NCBI GenBank assembly: GCA_018907035.1
Contig: JACCIC010000038.1
Location: 2,596,001 to 2,660,000, forward strand
Source: Sycobia sp. Sy_11
Lineage: Eukaryota > Arthropoda > Insecta > Hymenoptera > Epichrysomallidae
Reading direction: 5' to 3'
Length of the DNA stretch: 64,000 nucleotides
The translations under genes and the position numbers were made by a program. Below the pieces are notes generated by a model. It was not told the origin of the DNA, did not search any database, and saw only the letters and a list, made by a program, of their open reading frames with translations. Shown here piece by piece: positions 10,579 to 22,728 of this stretch (within the stretch, counting starts at the first letter, position 1; every line of letters starts with the position of its first letter).

Positions 10579-10791
10579 TTAGGCTTAGGTCTTTTCCCTC
10601 ATCATCCCTACTCATATCTACTCCTCCCTCTATTATTAAACTTACTATATATACCTTTGTAAATTTCATATTTTCTTGCATTTGTAACTTTGAAGATGAT
10701 GATTTATAGTCGAAACAGATGTCAGTTTTTCAAAATAAATAAAAATTGTGAATATATCAAGTGTATTTATTCAGTGTTCCTTACACTATAT
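10364..10791 (+). repeat. Right arm of Penelope inverted repeat
   Basis: Native-orientation 3' end of the element. It contains the end of the GIY-YIG frame and a tail with GAAGATGATGATTTATAG followed by TCGAAACAGATGTCAG. The GATGA...GAAAC...GTC arrangement resembles the end motif seen in many Penelope-like elements, where hammerhead ribozymes have been described. The invariant CUGAUGA box is not exact here. Confidence 0.7.
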
Positions 10792-11580
10792 GAATGAATA
10801 ATATTAAATTAACTTTTACTCATTGTGCCTTTTATTACTACTTATTTTACTTTATTCGAATATTATCTCATAAAATCCAACTCAGTATACGATATTGAGA
10901 ATTATTATTAAATTTAGTTCGTTTAAATTAAATTATTGTAAATTTTAGTAAATTTTTCTTTTTAAAATATTTTAAATTTAAACAATCCATCAATTATAGC
11001 TATATTTAATTTTAATTAAGAAAGTATGTGACTTGTACAAAAGTAAAAATTTTGTTATAATAGAACTTTGTCCCATGCGTTTGAATCTTAATCCATAATA
11101 ATTAATTAGTTTTGCAAATTTCAACCACATTCTTGACTTGTATTATATGTGACATATTGTCTGATGTTTATAATATGAATAAATCTTCAAAGTAATTTAA
11201 ATTTATCTTGAAAAATAGATAAATTATTTTTGTGAATTTTATCATCTGAAAAATAAAAATAAATTGAGATGGAAAATACCTTCGTTAAAAAATCTCATTG
11301 TAATTTAATCGTTAGAATAAATAGTATGTATTTTGATGGCGGTTAGTTGTAATATTTCTATCCATTTATACAAGCACTGCAAAGTCGAATTAATGTTTTA
11401 TTTATCGTAATGAAACATGATTAGTTTTCATCGCCCTGTAGAGTTGGAATATAGTAGCAGAAATAAAATAATATAAAACGATAATATTAAAAAAATGATT
11501 GACACAGGAGCTCTCGATCGAGCATAAAATTCTGTTAAAGGTTCGAGTAGCCCTTTTACTCACCGGTTGCTGATTAATCC
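10792..11580. other. AT-rich non-coding DNA
   Basis: Nothing recognisable. Confidence 0.4.
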
Positions 11581-12180
11581 AGAAAATCCGTCGAATTGGG
11601 CAAAATAAAGAGCCGTGGAGATCTTTAGATCCTTTAGATCCTGCTCGGATCGGTTCTCGGACCTCTCTCCCTTATCCTCCTTGCACAGAGTAATCTCTTC
11701 AGAAGAAAGTGCCCGGTAGCACCCAAGATTGAAGGAAGTATCGGCCGTAGAATCGGGCGAGGGGCCGGGCTCCAGCGACTCTTAAAATGAGAAGACAAAT
11801 AATCGAGGTGAAACGAGGCGGGCAGGGCGACTGATGGGGCTGGTGGGGCTCTAACTAGACGCAATCAGGCGAGCAGGTTGAAACGCGAGCCGGAGCAGCG
11901 CCGGCGGGGCGAAAGGCCGGGAGGAGGGAGGAACAGGTGAGGGTGGGGCGAATGAAGACTAACAGCGCGTCCTAGCCCGAGGCTAACCAGAAGTAATGCC
12001 GGCGCCGGATCAATCTGACTCTCGAACGCCCGGGATCCCGAGGCCTTGACCAATCAGGCGAACCGCGGGCGACGGTTCCCAGTGGACTGAAGCTCCTGGT
12101 CATATATATAGCTACCCCACAGTTGAAGAGATTCATTGGGAGAAGCACCGCTGCCGAACCGCACGTACGCCTTAGCAAGG
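11581..12180. other. GC/CpG-rich island
   Basis: G+C-rich, CpG-dense block with several Pro/Arg/Gly-rich open frames on the minus strand (11634-12178) that match no family. A TATA/initiator-like pair lies at its right edge. Regulatory DNA is the likelier reading. Confidence 0.4.
12103..12137 (+). promoter_or_regulatory. Possible core promoter (TATA box + initiator)
   Basis: TATATATAG at 12103 lies 32 bp upstream of the A of TTCATTG (12135). This is the usual TATA-to-start spacing and resembles the arthropod TCAKTY initiator except at the last base. It sits at the edge of a CpG-rich island. No coding exon is identified downstream, so this is only a candidate. Confidence 0.2.
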
Positions 12181-14320
12181 GGATGAATAGTTTTCTTCGG
12201 TTGATGGAGCGATCAGCAGAACACCGCCTTCTGTTTTTGATTCTTTATACGAAATAACAGACTCTGCGGTTCACGTTACATTTTTAATTTCGATCAATTG
12301 GTTTGGAAGCTTCATAAAAGACTCTCGATTAAAATTTATTAGCATATAAATTCGGCTTCGAAATTGGATTTCAATATAAAGCGGTACCTAAATCTTCGAG
12401 TTTCTACAGGACTGAAATTTCGAAAAATGTTCTATCAAAATAAGTGACAATAGCGTGCTTATTATCGTTCGCAAATAAAAGCAAACTCCACTGGGGAAAT
12501 GTTCGAAAATAAAGGGAAACGAATAAAGTAAGCAAACAGCTGCGATCCCGAAAAACAAGTGCTGCTGCCGAGCTGAAAACATTTTACGCTCGGGAAAGAG
12601 GGGAATAATATCTCAATCACTGTTCTCCCGATATATCCCTCCACTCGGTAAAAGAGCCGACCAAATAAAAGGCCACAGAGAGAAGCGCGAGAATTAAAGC
12701 ACCGGCGAGCGTTATTCGTCTATGTCGCCCACTCTTTTGCTTTCCCGTACTACATGTGCGGGGGCTACCCTCCCACTCGTCCCGAAAATGTCCAATGCTT
12801 CGAAGCATCGAAATCCGATCATAATTTCGGCCGCGACGCACACTGACTAATCCATTCATTTCCCTCCCAGCTTCTCCCCCGCTCGCTCCTTTTTTTATCG
12901 CTCTTTCTCTTTGCTTTTGATTCACTCTCTTTTTTCCCCGTATACCCCCCGATTCCTCCTCGTTTCGACCTTTTTCCGTTTTCTCTGCGATTCGATTTTT
13001 CTTTTTCTCCAATTCCCTTCCACAGCCTTACTATAGACTCGTAACTTACAGGCTTCTATCTCATCGTTCTTACTCTTTGTATTTCTAATTTTTTTGCTTT
13101 CTTTCTTTTTTTAATTATGGATTCTCTATTTTTGATTCTTTATCGCTGCTTTGGCTTCCCTCTCTGTTTTCTTAATTTTTAAATTCTTGTTGAAAACTCA
13201 AAGAATAGTAATGGGTTGTTATATATCTATCCACTAAACTAAATTATTATAATAATTTAGGATTTTGTACGTTGTGATCGAATATATCCATAGACATTGA
13301 ATATTATACATAATAACATTAAAAACTGTTTTCTAAATTTTCCTTTAAAAAGTGATGTAAATTTAAATCAAAACTTGTAGTTCATATGGCAGAATTAACT
13401 AATTATTATGTCAAGCTTGTAAAATCAGGTATAGGAAGAGTTACTTGGATCATTGCGTAAGAGGTGTGAATAACGAGGAGAATAAGTTAACACTTACTGT
13501 TAATAAAAATTTGTATCGTAATTTTTTTTTTTCAATTAAATATTGCACTTATACGCTCCAAAAAACATAGTAAATTAATTTTTTAAATATTCTTAATTCT
13601 TTAAAGTTAAAACAAATTTTATTTGTATTTTTCTTATTGATATATTTTCTCTTTTCGTATTAAAATATGCAGAATTTATTAGTCGAATAGTTTTATTATT
13701 AACATTATCTTATTAAAGATTAAAATACATATCATTTTCAATTATAGAAAGAAAATGCAATGAGAATTCTCATAAAGATACATTAAAAGTAATATATAAA
13801 TATTACTTTCGATATAATAAATCGATAATAATATTAATCGATAATAATAATAAATCGATTATGTTATTAAACAGTATCAGTTGATGCAGTAAACATGTCA
13901 ATCATCGTTATATAATGCCTCGATGAACAAATTCTTTATCCTGTACATTTTCCATTCATTGTTATCAATTATGATAGTTCAGAAAAATTATAAAATAATA
14001 ATTTTTTCTTAAAAAAATCATATAATTTGTTGTCGTTTTCATTGAATATATTTCATTCGGATATGAATTTAAATAAATACATTGATACAAAAGTAGCGAA
14101 AATGTGAAACTGAGATTTTGCAATATAATTATTATTATCTTATGTGGTTTTGATTTAATAGGGAGAGACTGAAATGAAAGTGAAATTAGTAGAAGGCGTT
14201 GAAAAAATAGATTGAAAAGAATGACCATGCAGAAAAAACTCAGCATTACAAATTCTGTATTTTGATAAATCGAAAGAGCCCTCGAACAGCTCTTAAATTT
14301 CCACAGGTTCGTCAGAATCT
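12181..14320. other. Mostly AT-rich non-coding DNA
   Basis: A mixed-composition part (12181-13060) has long Lys/Glu/Arg-rich frames on the minus strand (12617-13012) that translate a C/T-rich tract. The rest is AT-rich. Short ATCGATAATAAT-type repeats lie at 13820-13860. No gene is recognised. Confidence 0.4.
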
Positions 14321-15060
14321 CGTGAAAGTCCCCGAATGGAGGCCTTCCTGAAATTGAAAAATCATGCCCGTTCTCTTCCCCAATCCGCACCCGCGCGCCT
14401 GGGCTTTTCGCCTTTATATTCGCTGCCATTGTCCTTTTGGAATCGCAGCGGCGCGGACACGGCGCTAGCTACCCGCTGCGGGCACGCGGGGCCGCGCGCG
14501 ACTATATCGGACGGTATTTCAGCCGCCATGCGGAGGTAATGGATTCGGAAACGCGCCGGTGGTGGTGGCGGCGGTAGACACACGTACACATAGGCAAAGC
14601 GCTCCCCGTGTTAATAACAATCCATACTTATTGCCCGCATATTTTACCGATTCCCGAACCGCTCGCCCGCCGTGTGCCTCTTCCTCCCTTTTACCCTCCC
14701 TGGACTATATTACAACATATGGAGAACATAAACTTTTATGGCTACCCTTCCACGGGGCTCCCGCGTAGTTACCGGTGCCGTTCGCCGCCTCCTTTCCGCT
14801 CGCGCCGTAGCGCCTCGTCCTTTTTTGTAAGCCGCGCGGCATTTCCTCTAGCCCGGGTAAGCGCGAGCTTCCCCGCTCTGCCCTCTACTTTCGCTAATTA
14901 CGGAGCGACGCTGAGATACCGATGGAGGAACGAAGGCGGAAGCCCGAACGATCGCAGACGGAGCCGATGAAAGTCGTCGGGTAGTAGCGACCTGGCCGGG
15001 CTCTTTTTCGTACCTCTTTCGCGATAGCGGGGGGGAGGCACTTTTTCGCTCTTGCCTCGC
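14321..15060. other. GC/CpG-rich island
   Basis: CpG-dense block. The many overlapping open frames are a by-product of high G+C and show no domains. Short CCGCCGC-type runs are present. Confidence 0.4.
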
Positions 15061-16300
15061 TACTCCTGATCTGTCTTAGGGCAACGAGATTTCCGTTTCT
15101 CGTAATGGAAAGGTTTATGTAACTCACTTTAGTTTTTGCCGATAATGCATTTTATAAAATCTTTTATTAAGTCTTTCTGTCGAGTGTTATCAATATTTAC
15201 AGTTATTAATTTCTATCGCCCTATAATGAAAGGCATATTGTGTAACTAGCCAATTTCCGGTATTTTATGAACTATCACGTGTCTGAACAAAATTTTTTCG
15301 ATTAACCTTAATTATTTTCAAATTTACGTTGTAGCATTAATTATTTTTCATACTAAAGTAATAGTCTTTGTTCTCTTAAATATCTGAAATATTCAGAATA
15401 TTAATATTTACTATTTTTGATATTTGAAAAAGTGCAGTTAAAGTTTATAAATCAGTATATATTTACAATAAATGATTTTCTAATATAAAAATTAAATTTC
15501 ATAAAGTGAGTAAATATTTAAAGTTTCAAATAAAGACTTTTATTTGATTCTGTTAATAAATAATAATTTTAAAATGTTTTAAATGATTAAATATGTATTA
15601 TTTAATCGTGTTTTCTTTCATTTTACTATTTATTTAATTGATATTAAATTCTAGTGTACAATAATAAAAATTGACAGAAAACAATGCATAGTATTTTATG
15701 CATGATATCTACAATCTTATAAAAGAGATATAAAAAACGAGTATTTTACGGGTAAATATTGAAGGATCAACGACAGTCATAATAAACTAGCATATAGTAA
15801 ATAGAGAATGCAGTTGCACTATCTGAGTTTTATTGCACCTTCTTTTGGAAAAAGGACATCAGTCAGCGACTGCAGCGTTCGGTTCGGTTTCGGAAGTCCG
15901 GAGTTCAGTCCGAGTGTAGCCTTCTTAGAGCGTGCCCACACAAAATATTTATACTTCAAAATCTCTGTATATTTTTGTATCTCGTCCCACTGAAATCATT
16001 AACCATTGTTCCATGAATCTCGACCTCATTAAACTAGTGTACTGCGTATTAAATAAAGCATTTACCATTATAAAATTAATATAAATAAAACTATTTATTT
16101 TAAACAAAACAATCGTTTTTCACTCGTGGTTAGACGCATTCGTCACTTATGGTTGAAAAAATTCCGTACCAAATGCAATCGAAGATTTAAGGAAGCTAGA
16201 AAGAATTTTCAAAGTACGAATTCTACCATCAATAACAGAACGAGTGAACCTTCATTATCAAGAGAATCTTAAAGGACTGACAACATTAAAACAAAATTAA
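15061..16300. other. AT-rich non-coding DNA
   Basis: Nothing recognisable apart from a slightly G+C-richer patch at 15840-15950. Confidence 0.35.
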
Positions 16301-16830
16301 AGCTGACGCGAAGATTTCTCCCGAAAGTCTCGTAGTACCCCTGCGTTCCATCCTGGATTGCGGGAGTCGATCGGGGGGAGGGCCAGTGTCCGATGCTTCC
16401 GTCCGCCCTTTCCTCACCCTTTTCGCTCCAACGTATCTCGGACGACCGGCTGCACGCCCGAGGGAGCGATTGAATTGGCGCTGGTGGAGGGCGCGTCGAG
16501 CATCAAAAAGGTGGCGACGAGGCGGTCGGGACTCCCGCACAGCCTCGTAGATCACGTCTCGGGAGATATACCTGAAACCATCTGCGCGGCGAGCCCGGGG
16601 ACGACGCCGCCGCTGCCGCCTCGACGGTGCAGGACGCATCTTGCCGGACGCGGACACGGAGGGAAAATTGCTTCTGGTCAATGAAGCCCTGTCGGCCGAT
16701 GATGAACGCTCGCCTGCGTTAAAACTGACGAGCGGGGCGAGAGGGTGGCGGTGGAACGGAACGGCCACGGGGTTGAGTAACGAAAAGTTTTATGGCTCGG
16801 AATGACTGCCTCTTTCGGAGTTTAGATGGC
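16301..16830. other. GC/CpG-rich island with a 160-codon Arg-rich frame
   Basis: A minus-strand frame (16286-16768) is open but strongly Arg-biased, has no recognisable domain, and overlaps a plus-strand frame of similar quality. I read the block as a CpG island rather than an exon. Confidence 0.35.
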
Positions 16831-17987
16831 TGCCGGTCTATTGGGAATCGGTGCGAAAAATTTTTGCTAGTCCCTCTTTTTCATTATATAGATTCATAAA
16901 CATCAGAGATGATAATCTTAATCGAGCTTTTTAAAATTAAACTGTAGACTACACGTTTAAATTTAAATTTAAAGCTTTTTATTATTACATTTCATTGCAT
17001 GAATTTTACTACATTAGTTTTATTAATTATATAATATATTCTTTTATACTTACATCCTCTTCACCTCTTTCTCCCACTTCGTGCTTTCCTTCTCTCTTTA
17101 TGCCAACTTACAATTGTAATTTCAATTATATTGTTATCTATATCATTGTGTGTACTTGAGCCGCGGAAATATGCTACATTGAACCTAATATCACTCCTGA
17201 ATTCATTAAAAATATTTACTATGCATGTGTCTATCTATCTATCTACCTATCTATTGATCTATCTATCTCACTATCTGTTGCAATAAATATTCAACAATAT
17301 TCAAATTTGTAACTAGCTAAAAATAATTACTTCGATTTAAAATAAAAATGTATGGAAATTAAATAATGATTTAGTTACTAGTTGAAAAGAAAAGAAACTG
17401 TTGAATAGGGTACATCGGCGTTTCTCAGATATCATTTCTCATATCAGGAATTGCACAAGCGACGTGCAAATCAATGTATCACTTTTATGCCATTTTCGAA
17501 CTTCTGTTTGTGATTTGGAGCACGTAATGTCGGAAGAAGGGATGAAAAAGATCGAGGCCACGCAGTGATTTCCGCGGGAATTCCTAATCCAGAATTTAAT
17601 AACCACATTTTCTCCTCATCTGTGAGATGAAGACACCGACTCCGGATATACAAAGGCAAGCTTAAAGGGAAAAGAGAAAGAAAAAGGTAGAAAAAGGGAG
17701 ATATGTACATTTATTTCTATAATGTGATACAATATAGATAATAATGCCATCGATTCATAAATATATCATAAATAAATAATATTAAGAAAAGGATTTACTG
17801 TGTTTTAGTAAGGAATTTCTTAAAAACAGAACATATAAATACTATAAATACTATAAATACTATAAATATTATAAAAATTATAAAATATTATAGTAAATCA
17901 GTCTTATCAATATTACAGAAAATTATAAAATATAATTTTATTAATCATAAGAACATAAAAAAATATGTAATGCAAATATCAAAGATT
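16831..17987. other. AT-rich DNA with two short tandem repeats
   Basis: Contains a TCTA tetranucleotide run at about 17226-17275 and three to four TATAAATACT 10-mers at about 17832-17880. Nothing else is recognised. Confidence 0.5.
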
Positions 17988-18609
17988 ATTAAACCAACAA
18001 ATATTTTTATTGATCTTACAGTCGTATAACAGAAAATGTTTATAATTAAATAATGGCAATTAGACTGTCCTTGTTTATAGTCAACCCCGCAGAATCTGAA
18101 ATAAAAATACAAATTAGTTAGTATACAATTATTAGTAAAAGTCAACCTGACTGCTCACTATCATTACTGAGTCGATGTATCTGTTACTGTCCAACGTTTC
18201 GAACCGCTACGGTTCTTTCTCAGGAACTAAACTCTACTTAGTAACTTAGAAACTCTACAGTTTAGTTCCTCAGGATGAACTGTAGTGGTTCGAAACGTCG
18301 AACAAAAAGGTGATCTTAAATTTAAGGTGGTGGGGGCACTCAGGTTGTCCTTTATTAACATAAAATAAGTACTTTTATTATTTTTTATTTTTGATTTTAC
18401 TTATTATTGTATTTTTATTTTTATTTTTATATTTTATTATTAATTTTATTTTATTTTTATTTTTAATTTTCCGATATAATTTATTGTAGTAATGAGTTTT
18501 ATTTCAGATTCAACGGGGGTGATCATAAACAAGGACAGTTTGACTGTCATTATTTTAGCTAATATATGATATTATAAATACTGTAAGACCGATAAAAATA
18601 TTTATTAAT
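17988..18609. mobile_element. MITE with ~110-bp inverted ends, copy A (carries an insertion)
   Basis: The left arm (17988-18102) and right arm (18501-18609) are inverted repeats. Shared blocks include AATATTTTTAT near the tip, CTTACAG, ACTGTCCTTGTTTAT, and AATCTGAAAT at the inner edge. The same arms occur in copy B at 36821-37146. A T-rich core (TTTTATTTTTATTTTT type) lies between the arms in both copies. Copy A holds about 210 bp (18141-18350) that copy B lacks. No transposase is present and I do not recognise the family. Confidence 0.75.
18141..18350. mobile_element. Fold-back insert built from two inverted Penelope-like end motifs
   Basis: The edges are inverted (GTCAACCTGACTGC at 18141 against the inverse of GCACTCAGGTTGTC ending 18349). 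Inside, CAACGTTTCGAACC and CTCAGGAACTAAAC on the left mirror GTTTAGTTCCTCAGGATGAA and GGTTCGAAACGTCG on the right. GATGAAC...GGTTCGAAACG is typical of Penelope-like element ends. The insert is absent from MITE copy B, so it arrived after that family spread. Confidence 0.55.
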
Positions 18610-19258
18610 TTAATATAGTTAAAAAATACTTTTAAGCACATATTATTATATTTTACAAGTGATAAATTAATTAATTTATTTTATAATTTTTTTAATTTTT
18701 GTGAAAAAAAGATGATCTAACTGAGGCTCGAATCACTATTCTAATAATTTTTGATCAAATAACTTATCATCTAAATTGATACTCAGGGCGCTGTTTACAA
18801 TTATGAAAATCTTAATATTTCATAATGCCACTTATACTGAGTTATACTTACTAGTCAAGGAGGAATTTTTCAGTAATTCAGTTCTTTATTTATACAGCTA
18901 GAAATGCGTGTATTTCTGCCAACAAACTTAAATTATTAAATCGTGAGAACTATTTTTGATGAAATATAAGAGATGGTTATTTGAAAATTTTATACCGTAA
19001 CATTCTATAACTTATAATGTAGAAGATTTGTAGTATTTTTAAGATGTTTAAGCGAACAGAGAATAACCAATTCAATTCAATCCTTCTTCTTCTCTTATTT
19101 TTCACTCTTTATTACATTACTTTATAGAATGATTCTGTATCTTTCTATGTTTATCTCTGTCTACTAATTTTCACTTCACTTGAATTTGCCGATGCTTTAA
19201 CTATTTACATTAATTGGCCTGTCACGTTATAAATTATGATGAAAGAAAGCGAGAAATA
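18610..19258. other. AT-rich non-coding DNA
   Basis: Nothing recognisable. Confidence 0.4.
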
Positions 19259-19295
<37 letters not shown>

Positions 19296-19367
19296 AAAGA
19301 GAGAGAGAGAGAGAGAGAGAGCCGGAGAGAGACGGAGAGAGATAGAGAGAGAGAGAGTGAGAGAGAA
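19259..19367. repeat. Compound (GT)n(GA)n microsatellite
   Basis: About 14 GT units followed by about 80 bp of GA repeats with CGGAGA interruptions. Confidence 0.95.
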
Positions 19368-21090
19368 GTAAAGAAAGGTGCGGGCGGCTGGGCGTCTGTC
19401 TATTTGGAGTTGAACAATTGGTAGTCTGCACCAACAATGTCCGATCTTAAATCATAATTTGGTTAATATGGAATGTAATGTCAATGCTCTATGCTCTCCA
19501 CCTGCCGACGATTCACTGTTATCTGCCTCCCTCTCTGCCTCTCTCACTCTTTCACTCTACTATTCTGGAGTGTCTCTCTTTTTTAATCTATTCGAAGAAT
19601 TATATATTCGGTGGCCTATGAGTGCCAATTGTTTGTTTTTTGTGAAATTCACGAACCTCGGAATTCTAATATAATCTTTTGCCTGTACAATTTTAATTTT
19701 ATTGCTCGCGTCGGTGCCTCAGGCTTATATGATATTATTTCATTTATGAGAAAAGATAAATATCTTAATTTTTGATTTAATAAATTTTTGTTTGAACATA
19801 GTATCAAGATTGTTTTAAGCAATCATTGAAAGCCAAGAGATGTAAGATTTGGAATAACGATTAATGAACAATTATTAATCGAATAAATACTATTATTTTC
19901 GTTTTATTTTGAACTATTATTACATAATTATTATATATTAAATAACGTATTCTTTTTATTGACTATTTTCATTACTTTGAATTTACTATTTTTTATTATT
20001 CATTAAATAATGAATTGACTTTATTCACTGACGACGCATTAAAAAGTATAATTGCAATATTATTTTTTCAATAATTTTTTGAGAACAGGCTTGTGAAGTA
20101 ATAAAAATTCGTGCATAATTATCTCGCATGATTAATTCTACATTTTTCAATTCACCACAAACGGCAAAGTAATTTGTATTTATTTAACTTCATATTTCAC
20201 GCAGATTAAACACTACCCCTCACTTATGTTTAAATATCGAATAACTGATTCGTTATTTCATATCGTAAATTATAAATCAAATTTTATGCGAAATGAATAT
20301 AAATTGCTTTATGTATGAAAAAAAAGAATTAAAAAGTGAAAGCGCAGCACATATTTAAAAGAATAATTGTCAATAAATTTATTAATAATGCTATAAAATT
20401 GTGCGTACTCATAAATAATAATGAACTTTAAAAAAAATTTTACATTTATTTATCAAAAAGTTGTTTATTATGATCTGTATTGAAGTTAATAAAACAAATT
20501 ATTATACAAAATTATTAAAAACGTGTTTTAAATAGCATTTTCTATTTTAGTATTAATATAAATTTTATCATTGTGATTTATTTGTTTTAATTAATGAAAA
20601 TCAATAATGATATAAACTATTATTGTTTTACAATATCTGTTCCTAATGTTACTTTTAATCTCTTAACATCTACCGATAAAAATTGTTAGATTGTATGTAG
20701 ACTTTCATTACATAATTATGTTATTCGTATTTTATTTAGTGTTCATGGTATCGTATACACTTCATGGCATTAACGTAAACCCAGTAAGCAAATGCATTCG
20801 GTATTTTTTCATTTCGACCATGTTTGTTACAGCCTTCCTATTATGGATTAAATGAGTTACTTTCATTGAGGGCTGAAAGTATTATATTAGGTGTCATTAT
20901 GTATAATATTTATACGTAAAAAAGACCTCAGTATTTACATATTATGTTCTCTATAATCGATGATACTATTCAAAATTTTGTTAGAATATCAAAGAGAAAT
21001 GTAAAGCATGCACACTTTTCCTATGTTATGCACTATTTATTTAGAGACTTTTCGGTTTTAACTGCATTTTTATTATACAAATTTTGTAAC
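19368..21090. other. AT-rich non-coding DNA
   Basis: Nothing recognisable. The few open frames are short and biased. Confidence 0.4.
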
Positions 21091-21109
21091 CACACACACA
21101 CACACACAA

Positions 21110-21207
<98 letters not shown>

Positions 21208-21224
21208 GCACACACACACACACA
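21091..21224. repeat. (CA)n microsatellite, 5' flank of the retrotransposon
   Basis: About 65 CA units with a few CG interruptions. CA repeats resume at 25859 on the other side of the retrotransposon, so this is the 5' half of the split target. Confidence 0.97.
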
Positions 21225-21596
21225 TCCAGTTGCGGATAGCGGATGGCTCGCTACAATTTGTAGAGGGCACTGAGGAAATAAAATACTCAGGGCGGACAGA
21301 AAAAGCTAATAGGGAGGGCCTCCCGAACTTCAGGCCAATTATGACTAATGTTTGGTATAAACAAGGATATACCCCAGGGAGTAACTCCGGCAAGACCGGT
21401 CAATCTCCTCATCGATTCCGATAGAGTGCAAGCCTCTATGGTCGGTGGTAGCCCCTCGGATTCTGGGGAGGGCAAATCAAACATAATCATAGATAGTACA
21501 CTAAAGGAGTAGGGTACTAAAGGAGATGTCATGATGCATTAAGAAACGACGGATCGAGAAATCTCCATCACGCGCAGAAACAATCACCTGGAGTGA

Positions 21597-22728
21597 CTTG
21601 GTGAGAAGATCAGCCAATTATTGGACTTTGTTAAAGATAGGCATAACGTGCACAAGATCATTAAGGATCTTGCTCGTTCTATTAATGCCTCATACAAATG
21701 CATCAGTATGGCAGAGGATGATTTATTACAGTATCAACGTCCTGGTACACCTGAACTGGTGACTCAGACTACGCCGAGTCTACGCTCTGACACCAAACGA
21801 AGCGCAGCAGAAGCGATGGATTCCACTCCTAAAACCATAGGTGGCAAAAGGACGAAAGAACCATCATTGGGCTTAAGGAGACCACTAGAGTCGGTTGGAG
21901 TACCTACAAGGAAGTCTGAAGCCAAAGAAAATCAATGGCAGACCATCAAGCGTAAGAAGCCCAAAGGCAAACATAAAGAATTATCTAGTACACGCAGGCT
22001 TAATGGACGAAATAGGCCTAATTCCATTTTGATTAAGGCCAATGAAGGAGTTACATACGCGGTGGTACTGTGTCAAATAAAGAATGACCCGGAGTTATCT
22101 CATGTGAAGAATGAGGTTAGCAGGATACGCAGAAATGCAAGCGGTGCCCTTGTACTTCAGTTGGAACGGACAGCCAAAGATGCACATGAGTTGGCACGCA
22201 TTGTTGAAACTAAGGTTGGCCATATGACATCCACTTCGGTCCTGACTAATCTTATTACATTGGAGATTAAAGATATAGATGAGGTCACTTATAAGGATGA
22301 AGTATTAGAGGCTTTGAGAACACACCTCGAGCTAAAGGAGACTAACCTACTAATCGCTCGTTCCTTGCGGCAAGCTTATGGGGGTACTCAGACGGCGGTG
22401 GTGTCTGTACCAAATAGCCACGCAGCTGTGTTACTACGTGCAGGGCATGTTCAAATCGGATGGGTCAGCTGTAGAGTTCGAAAAAAAACAGAAATAAAGC
22501 GCTGCTTCAGGTGTTGGCAGATTGGACATTTAGCGTCCGTGTGCTCGGGCCCTGACAGAACTAAACTTTGCAGGCACTGCGGTAGAAGAGCCCATCTATC
22601 CAAGCTGTGTGTAAACGAGCCCTGCTATTTACTCTGTAAATGTGAAGGAAAAAAAGGAGATTAACCATCCAGCATACAGCTATAAGTGCCCGATTACTAT
22701 GGAGTTTTTAAACAGACATAAAACATGA
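21597..22728 (+). pseudogene. Retrotransposon ORF1 (Gag-like, zinc knuckles)
   Basis: The main frame is open from 21597 to 22664. The open frame continues back to 21543 apart from one TGA at 21594, so the native start has decayed. The N-terminal half is Lys/Arg-rich. The C-terminus has CFRCWQIGHLASVC and CRHCGRRAHLSKLC (two CX2CX4HX4C knuckles), then a third Cys/His cluster starting CYLLCKC. An A-run frameshift near 22650 ends the long frame early. In the +1 frame the third cluster is completed (HPAYSYKC) and the protein ends at TGA 22726-22728. That stop overlaps the ORF2 start as ATGA, the usual R1-clade arrangement. The protein would bind element RNA and target telomere-like or repeat sites. 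Confidence 0.85.

Larger units (their letters stand above)
9142..10791 (+). mobile_element. Penelope-like retroelement (RT + GIY-YIG), truncated, with inverted partial copy
   Basis: The core carries the end of a reverse transcriptase and a GIY-YIG endonuclease, the domain pair that defines Penelope-like elements. The last ~428 bp (10364-10791), which include the C-terminal half of the endonuclease frame and the 3' untranslated tail, are repeated in inverted orientation at the 5' side (9142-9567). Penelope-like elements often insert as partial tandem or inverted copies. The 5' part of the polymerase (fingers and the first catalytic motifs) is missing. The element is dead but its layout is well preserved. 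Confidence 0.85.

Noticed and set aside
14321..16830. Long Arg/Pro/Gly-rich frames in CpG islands as genes
   Set aside because: Overlapping frames of equal quality exist on both strands, no domain is visible, and high G+C alone lowers stop frequency.
18180..18310. A functional hammerhead ribozyme in the fold-back insert
   Set aside because: The GAAAC box is present, but the CUGAUGA box is not canonical and the stem II pairing would consume core bases. I keep only the Penelope-like end motif.
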